Shown here one piece after another: positions 57,028 to 64,000 of a stretch of 64,000 nucleotides of DNA. The stretch spans positions 17,981,501 to 18,045,500 of the forward strand of contig NC_087151.1 of the NCBI RefSeq assembly GCF_035594125.1. The letters run 5' to 3'. Below the pieces are notes generated by a model. It had not been told where the DNA came from. It saw only the letters and a program-made list of their open reading frames with translations, and made no database searches. Made by a program: the position numbers and the translations under genes. The stretch comes from Scylla paramamosain. Its lineage: Eukaryota; Arthropoda; Malacostraca; Decapoda; Portunidae. How positions within the stretch are numbered: the first letter of the stretch is position 1; the number at the start of each line of letters is the position of its first letter.

Positions 57028-57473
57028 AGTTGAGAGATGTAGGATGGGAAAATTTCCAGGTAGACTTAAGTGAATGAAGCTGGGAGGATGAAAGCCTGAA
57101 TGGAGTGGATGAACTAAATGATGGATTTGTAGAGGATGTTAGGAATGTAGTAGCCAGCCAGATAGGTTATATAAGAACAAGTGCCAGAAACTGTACATGT
57201 AAGCTATGGTGGAGTGACAAGATTAGGGATGCTAGGAAGGAGAAAAAGAGATTAAATAGGATGTGCAGGTAGTTGAGAAAGAGGAGGCATGAGAGAGAGG
57301 AAGCTGAAAGTGATTACCAGAATGCATGGACAGTGTATGTGAGTCAGCAGTGAGTGGTGAAGCAAAAGATAATGAATGCAAAAGTTAGGTGTGAGAGAAG
57401 TGTGATTTAGTCCTTAAGAGAGAAAGGTGTTGAAGGTGGCCAAGAATGGTACAGATTCCTGAGGGGTGAGGAG

Positions 57474-59400
57474 ATGCCTGACAGTGAGAATGTGGAAAGC
57501 CTGAAGGTGAATGGGGGAGTGGTTACAGATAAGGAAGAAATGAGAAAGGTGATAAAAGAGTTTTGGGAAGAGATTGGAGGTATAGGCGAGTCACATGATG
57601 TGAGAGAAGAATGTGTGACAGTGGAGAGGAAGGATGCAATTGAGTTGAATGAAAGAATCGGCAGGGTGCAGGTGGAGAAATGTGTGAAAAAGCAGAAGAA
57701 CGGGAAGGCAGCAGGGCCAGATGAGATATCTTATGAGGTGTATAAAAATGGAGGAAGTTTTGATTGACAGGATGACTGCGCTATTTAACCAGGTGTGGAA
57801 AAGGAGAGAGTGCCAAGAACGTGGAATGAATGCAGGGTGACTGTTGCATAAGGGAGGATAGAAGAGTAAGAATGAGTTGAACTACAGGCCGATTGCATTA
57901 GTGAACATAGTAGGTAAAGTTTGCAGTGCAGTGTTGAATGAATTGTGTAAATGGATTGAGGGAGCTGGAGTGTTAGGTGAAGAACAGAATGGATTCTGTG
58001 TGGACAGGAGAGCAGTGGATAACATGTTTGTGATGAATGAAATGATTAAGAAAAAGAAGGATGGTAGTAAATTGTACTTAAGTTTTATAGACATAGAGAA
58101 AGCTTATGACAGAGTGAATAGAGAAATGCTAGCTAGAGTCTTAGAAACGATTGGGTTGAGTACAAAGATAGTTAACATATGCAAAGTATGTATGTGGACA
58201 CAAGAGCTAGATACAGACTAGGAGATAAAGAAGCAGACTGGTTGAGGAATGAGAAAGGAGTCAAACAAGGATACATTTTATCACCAACCCTTTTTAGCTT
58301 GTATACAGAGGAGTTAGGAGCTGTGTGGAAATGCTAAGATATGTGTGATTTTTTATGCAGATGATGTAGTGATCATGCGTGAATCAGCAGATGAGCTTCA
58401 AAGTTTGTTTGATGTTGTAGATGGGTATGGAAGGGACTTCAGTGTGAGATTTAGCAGTGAGAAAACCAAGGTAATGATAGTGAATGGATCAGAGTAAGAA
58501 AGAAATTCAGTGTGGAGACTGGGAAGGAATGAGTTGCAACAGACAGATGAATACCTTGGAATGTGGATGAGTCTGAATGGCTGTGTGAAGGTGAAGAATG
58601 AAAAGATAAGCATGATGAACCAGTGGGTGGGTTGACTAGGAAGTGCAGCAAGGATGAAAGCAAGTATGAAGTGCTGCAAGAAGTTTGGAAGACTGTGGCT
58701 GTTATGTATGGTATGGATGTAATTGCATGGAATGAAAATGAACTAGATAAGTCACAAATAGGACAGAATAAAGTAGCAAGAATGGCACTGAATGCACCAA
58801 GGTATGCAACAACAGAGCCATTGAGGGGAGACATGGGATGGTACTTTTAGAGAGAGACAGGGAACCCTGAGATAGAAAGCTAGTTTAGAGCGAATGGATG
58901 ATGCAAGACTAGTGAGAAAGATGGAATGTTAGGAGTAGCAGGTGGGGGAAGAAGTGTGTCAAGATGGTAGTAAAGAGTGGCTTGGACACTAGTTGGGCTT
59001 TTCAGCAGTCTGAGGGCAGGCATGTTGAGAGTGACTGGAGCATGACTGTTAGAAATAAAGAGGGTTTAGAATGGGATGTAAGGAAGTATAAAAGTGAGAT
59101 AGACAGAGTAGTGAAATGTGTGGGACTGAGTGAATGGAAGAATAAGATGGAACAAAAAAATAATTTGGAGTGGTATAAAGAGAAAGAGGCTTTAATGTAT
59201 GAAAAGTGGTATGAGGGAAGCCTGGGTGGTGGTCTTCTCTTTTGAGTGAGGGCACAGTGTATGGATGTGAATGCAAGGAGTTACAGATGGTCTGAGTCCT
59301 GCAGCAAAGTGTGCCAGATGTGTGACATGGGATAGGATAAGATGGTGTAGCATGTGGCGCTGGAGTGTGAAATATGCTAGAGACAAGGATGAGATGATGC
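57474..59400 (+). pseudogene. Reverse transcriptase and C-terminal region of the third LINE family
   Basis: 57474-57767 reads KQKNGKAAGPDEISYEVYKN. 57877-58221 reads LNYRPIALVNIVGKVCSAVL-type sequence and YLSFIDIEKAYDRVNREMLA. The turn GYILSPTLFSLYTEEL lies in a shifted frame near 58268-58315, and the catalytic FYADDVVIM at about 58350-58376. The thumb and connection continue to 58850 (MYGMDVIAWNENELDKSQIG). The C-terminal stretch is readable to 59245, followed near 59305-59360 by a Cys/His cluster (VCQMC...HVALEC) crossed by stops. Confidence 0.85.
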
Positions 59401-59560
59401 AAGTGATGCTGAGGTAATTGGGGAATGTGGAAAAGTGGAGAAGAAAGTAAGGGAATGGATGGTGTTGCTGCTGGGACTGTGTGAGGAGATGAATGAAAGG
59501 ATGATTGAAACTGTGAAGTTCCTGGAGAAAATGTGGTGTGCTAGATGTAGGAATTAGTAG

Positions 59561-60150
59561 TGTGAAATATGACCTGTCTTCTGTTTGCCATTTTTTCTTT
59601 TTTTCCCTACAGGAGTTGTTGATACAAAGGCCTGACTCAGGAGTAATCCCAAACTACCTGCAGCATCAAGATCAAGATCTAAGCCACCTGTGGTTCTCTC
59701 AATGACCACAACACCATCATTACTGCACAACTGTATTCTCCTGGTGGGTTTTCCCAGCAAGACATCTATGTGTTATGATCACCTTTAGTTTGGCAGTAAG
59801 TGGATTGCTCTTCTTTGTGTCACTCTGTAAGGCTTCCCTCACTAGATCACTAACAAAAAAGAATACCTGCACAGTCTAAACAATATCTTCTGATAAGTCG
59901 CATGTCACTAAGTTTATTCAATACATCCTTTCTGGTGACCAATAATTTCTGAGCTGGAGATATTGTGGAATGGCCATCTTGGATATGGCAGTGTCTGTTG
60001 TAAGCCGCTAAGACAAGGTGGACGGGTGTCTGGGAACGGATTAATCCATTTTACTTAGATTCCTATGGCTAAAATAGTTTTGGCTTCCAAACATTTTGGA
60101 TTTCAAATGGCATTCAAGAATTAATTAAGTTCAAGAACCAAGGTTCCACT
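59561..60150. other. LINE 3' flank and right arm of the split element
   Basis: Contains a pyrimidine-rich tract ending TTTCCCTACAG at about 59611, an acceptor-like sequence followed by about 30 codons (ELLIQRPDSGVIPNYLQHQD...). I cannot tell whether this is LINE 3' UTR or something else. The terminal 90 bp carry the right TIR-like end. Confidence 0.4.
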
Positions 60151-60328
60151 GTGTATCTTCTGAAATCTTCATAAAGAAGCACCAGTTTGAAGGTATATAG
60201 GGCAAACATGTGTTAAGTCTAAACTGATCTGTTGATTTTGACTATAAAGGTTTTATCTTGCTAGCAGGATGCAATCAGTCTAAATGAAGCAGAGTTCCAG
60301 GAAAAACAACATGATATCGTACATTAAC

Positions 60329-60533
60329 CTTTGGAGGATGACGCGAATGACCCAAGTAAAAACCCCTAGCCTCAAGAGCCAATGCAGCTTCTTCCATAAG
60401 TCTATCTTCTGTGAGGCTGCTGTCTGCTTGCAGGTGCTTGTACTCAGCCACAAATAACTGACACAATGAGGATCGAGGACTTGTATCAGAAAGACTGATG
60501 ATTCCTGGAGAGCCATACTTTCTGTAGAATTTC
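60329..60533 (-). CDS. Candidate internal exon of an unidentified host gene
   Basis: Minus strand. The acceptor ACTTTTTTCCAG is followed by 205 bp (one base plus 68 codons): KFYRKYGSPGIISLSDTSPR, SSLCQLFVAEYKHLQADSSL, TEDRLMEEAALALEARGFYL, GHSRHPPK. The donor AAG|GTTAAT is at 60329/60328, leaving phase 0, which is what the candidate exon at 51128 needs. The open frame can also run past the donor to TGA at 60275. No repeat family shows this sequence in the window and it has protein-like composition. Product unknown. Confidence 0.6.
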
Positions 60534-61250
<717 letters not shown>

Positions 61251-61320
61251 ACAGGGGGTCAAGTAGAGACATCTGCTCCTCCTTCATTATTCTTTTTTTA
61301 TGGAAGGCCACTGCCTCCCC

Positions 61321-61433
<113 letters not shown>

Positions 61434-61499
61434 GCCCACTTAATGCCAGGTCCTACAGAGAATTAAAAAAAAGAAAAATCAAATAATGGAGTATAAGTG

Positions 61500-63352
61500 T
61501 CTTGAAACCTCCCACCTGAAAGAGTTCCAGTCATAGGAAGAAGGAAATACAGAAAGCAGGGAATTCCAGAGCTTACCAGAGGAAGGGATGGATGACTGAG
61601 AATACTGGTTAACTCTTCCATTAGAGAGGCAGACAAAATAGAGGTGAGAAAAAGAAGTCTTGTGTAGTGAGGTCACAGGAGGAAGGGAGGCATGCAGTTA
61701 GTAATATCAGAAGAGCAGTTAGCATGAAAATAGTAGTGGAAAATAGCAAGAGATGCAACATTGCAGCAATGAGAAAGAGGCTGAAGATAGTCAGTTAGAG
61801 GAAAGGAGTTGATGAGACAAAAAGATTTTGATCCCACATTGTCTAGAAGATTGGTATGAGTGGAAACCCCCATATCTGTGAGGCATACTCCATACATGGA
61901 CTGATAAGGCCCCTGTACAGAGTTAGCAGCTGGGGAGTGAGAAAAACTAGTGGAGATTACTCAGAACACCTAACTTGATAGAAGCTGTTTTAGCTAGAGA
62001 TGAGATATGAAGTTTCCTGTTTAGATTGTGAGTAAAGGACAGACTGAGCATGTTCAGTGTAGAAGAGGGGGACAGTTGAGTGTCACTGAAGAAAAGGGGA
62101 GAGTTGTCTAGAAGGTTGTGTCAAGTTGAAAGATGGAGGAGCTGAGTTTTTGAGGCATTGAACAATACTAAGTCTGCACTGCCCTAATCATAAATTTCAG
62201 AGAGATGAGAAGTCAGGTGTTCTGTAGCTTCCCTGCACGAACTGTTTACTTGCTGAAGGTTTGGACGTCTATGAAAAGACATGGAGAAGTGCAGGGTGGT
62301 ATCATCAGCGTAGGAGGGGATAGGACAAAAAGTTTGCTTTAGAATATCATTGATGAATAATAAGACAGTAGGTGACAGAATAGAAGCTTGAGGAACACAG
62401 CTGTTAATAGATTTAGAAAAGGAACAGTGACCGTCTACCACAGCAATAAGAAAACAGTCAGAAGGGAAACTTGAGATGAAGTTACAGAGAGAAGGATAGA
62501 AGCCATAGGAGGGTACTTTGGAAATCAAAGCTTTGTGCCAGACTCTATCAAAAGCTTTTGATATGTCTAAGGCAAAACAAAAGTTTCATGAAAATCTCTA
62601 AAAGAGGATGACCAAGACTCAGTAAGGAAAGACAGATCACCAGTAGGGTGGCCTTGACAGAAACCATACTAGTGATCAGATAGTGATAGATGTTTAAGAA
62701 TCTTCCTGTTGAGGATAGATTCAAAAGCTTTAGATAGGAAGGATATTAAAGCAATAGGATGGTACTTTGAGGAATTAGAATGGTCACCCTTTTTAGGAAA
62801 AGGTTGAATGTTGGCACACTTCCAGCAAGGAGAGGTAGATGTTAATAGACAGAGTTGAAAGAGTTTGATTAGGCAAGGTGCAAGCACAAAGGCACAGTTT
62901 CAGAGAACAATTGGAGGGAATGCACCAGGTCCATAAACATTCCAAGGGTTTAGGCTAGTCAGGGTATGGAAAAGATCACTGTGAAAAATCTTAATCAGCA
63001 GCATGAAGTAGCCAGAGGGCAAAGGAGAGGGAGAAACAAGCTCTGAATCATCCAAGGTAGAGTGTTTAGCAAAGGTTAGGGTGAAGAGTTCAGCTTTAGA
63101 AATAGATGAGATGGCAGTGGTGCCATCAGGTTGAAATAAAGGAGGGAAAGATGAAGAAGCAAAGTTATTGGATATGTTTTTTGGCTTGATGCCAGAAATC
63201 ATGAGGGGAGTTAGATCTTGAAAGATTTTGACACTTTCTATTAATGAGGAGTTTTTGGTTAGTTGGACAACAGATCTGGCATGATTCTGGGCAGAAAAAT
63301 AAAGCATATGAGATTCAGGTGATGGAAGGCTCATGTACCTTTTGTGGGCCAC
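61500..63352 (-). pseudogene. Reverse transcriptase region of jockey-like LINE copy 4
   Basis: High to low: linker HKRYMSLPSPESHMLYFSAQ and FQDLTPLMISGIKPKNIS (63352-62900), then VYGPGAFPPIVL (a mutated KAYGPDGVPP). KLFQLCLLTSTSPCWKCANI, KKGDHSNSSKYHPIALISFL and AFESILNRKILKHLSLSDH follow (62887-62669). Next are VDGHCSFSKSINSCVPQASI (PQG changed to PQA), LLFINDILKQTFCPIPSYAD and DTTLHFSMSFHRRP (62528-62184), with YADD kept. The C-terminal part is at 61897-61479. Several frames are needed. Confidence 0.85.
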
Positions 63353-63744
63353 CTCCCTATCATGTATAGCATGAGAAAAGACTGTGTTAAACCAAGGTTT
63401 GGAAGGTTTAGGTAAAAAAAAAAATAAAATAAAATAAATAAAAAATAAAAAATAAAGTCAGGAATGTACGCCTCCATGCCACTATCACATCTATTATGCA
63501 CTCAGTACACAGAAGCAGTAGTCAGTACACAGTACACGGTATGCAGAAGCAGCAGTCATTCCAAGGAAAATCAGCATAATACCTCCTCAGTTCCTCCAAC
63601 TAGTAGAGGCAAAATGCTGAAGGCACCTCTGCTTAGAGGGATCCTGGGGAGGGATTGGAGTGATAGGACAAGATACAGATATGAGATTGTGATCGGAGAA
63701 GCCCAATGGAGAAGACAGGGTAACAGCATAAGCAGGATTAGAGG

Positions 63745-63946
63745 TTAGAAAAAGGTCATGAATGTTAGGTTATCTCCAAGACAAGTAGGGTGTTGCACCA
63801 ATTGCTCTAGGTCGTGAAGGATAGCAAAGTTAAAGGCTAGTTCACCAGGATGGTCAGTGAAGGAAGAGGAAAGCCAAAGCTGGTGGTGAACATTGAAGTC
63901 TCCAAGAATGGAGATCCCCACAAAAGGGAAGAGAGTCAAAATATGC

Positions 63947-63951
<5 letters not shown>
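63745..63951 (-). pseudogene. Endonuclease fragment of jockey-like LINE copy 4
   Basis: MKHILTLFPFVGISILGDFN, VHHQLWLSSSFTDHPGELAF and NFAILHDLEQLVQHPTCLGD, the GDFN block of the APE-type endonuclease. It is preceded by (TA)n, so the N-terminal endonuclease lies outside the window or was displaced. Confidence 0.85.

Positions 63952-64000
<49 letters not shown>
63951..64000. repeat. (TA)n microsatellite at the window edge
   Basis: 50 bp of TA to the last base. Its full length is not visible. Confidence 0.95.

Larger units (their letters stand above)
55351..59560 (+). mobile_element. Third LINE family (APE-type), full-length but decayed
   Basis: A plus-strand element with ORF1 (Cys-finger plus SGNH-hydrolase-like region) and ORF2 (APE endonuclease, RT, C-terminal Cys/His). 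Both ORFs are present in order, but more than ten frame breaks exist. It differs from the jockey-like and CR1-like families in RT (GYILSPTLFSLYTEEL type) and purine-rich composition. Clade not assigned. Confidence 0.8.
54984..60151. mobile_element. Possible Tigger/mariner-type element split by a LINE
   Basis: Left end CAGTGAAACCTCGATTACTG (54984, preceded by TA) and right end, read as complement, CAGTGGAACCTTGGTTCTTG (60151) agree at CAGTG-AACCT-G-TT. The right flank is TGTA, so the TA duplication is imperfect. The interior is occupied by a LINE (55351-59560). Alternatively the two ends belong to separate copies of one family. Confidence 0.45.

Noticed and set aside
59596..59720. Plus-strand exon after an acceptor-like TTTCCCTACAG
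   Set aside because: About 30 codons only, with no donor or partner exon; probably the 3' UTR of the LINE.

Overview
The window looks like a stretch of arthropod genome, most likely a decapod crustacean. This is an inference from long (TC)n, (TA)n and (AAT)n microsatellites, degenerate GGTTAG-type repeats, and the mixture of BEL/Pao, Ty3/gypsy, CR1-like and jockey-like LINE, hAT, Merlin, MULE and pogo/Tigger elements. No sequence marker fixes the species. There is no bacterial gene organisation, CRISPR array or operon. I found no new biological system: almost everything recognisable is transposable-element (TE) sequence in layers of different age.

Layout. 1-3.8 kb holds a Merlin transposase relic, two oppositely oriented GGTTAG/CCTAAC arms and a 168-bp tandem duplication. 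3.8-11.6 kb is a jockey-like LINE (minus strand) split by a nearly intact CR1-like LINE (6404-10947) that still has a 9-bp tandem repeat at its 3' end. 12.0-31.0 kb is a BEL/Pao cluster: copy A (truncated), an inverted LTR fragment, copy B (both LTRs, large internal deletions) and copy D on the minus strand. Copy D is split by a young Ty3/gypsy element (23110-28070) with 487-bp LTRs and a 1015-codon pol frame. 31.0-33.0 kb holds a FLYWCH-finger MULE transposase relic. 33.4-38.9 kb is BEL copy E, the most complete copy for RT, RNase H and integrase. 40.1-42.3 kb is a hAT relic next to BEL copy F (LTR 42444-42959), followed by a second hAT relic on the minus strand. 44.4-46.7 kb is another jockey-like LINE copy. 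46.95-47.41 kb is a short pogo/Tigger derivative.

47.4-64.0 kb is mostly non-coding, with a cluster of heat-shock-element-like palindromes near 49.9 kb, two more jockey-like LINE copies (51.4-52.4 and 61.3-64.0 kb), and a third LINE family (55.35-59.56 kb) lying between TIR-like ends at 54984 and 60151. The only credible host-gene sequence is also here: three short phase-compatible segments on the minus strand (60533-60329, 51128-50964, 50779-50657) that look like the last exons of one gene, separated by a TE-filled intron of about 9.2 kb. I do not recognise its product.

Most element reading frames are broken by stops, frameshifts or deletions. The exceptions are the gypsy pol frame (apparently reached by a -1 frameshift at TTTAAAC) and the CR1-like ORF2 (one frameshift).
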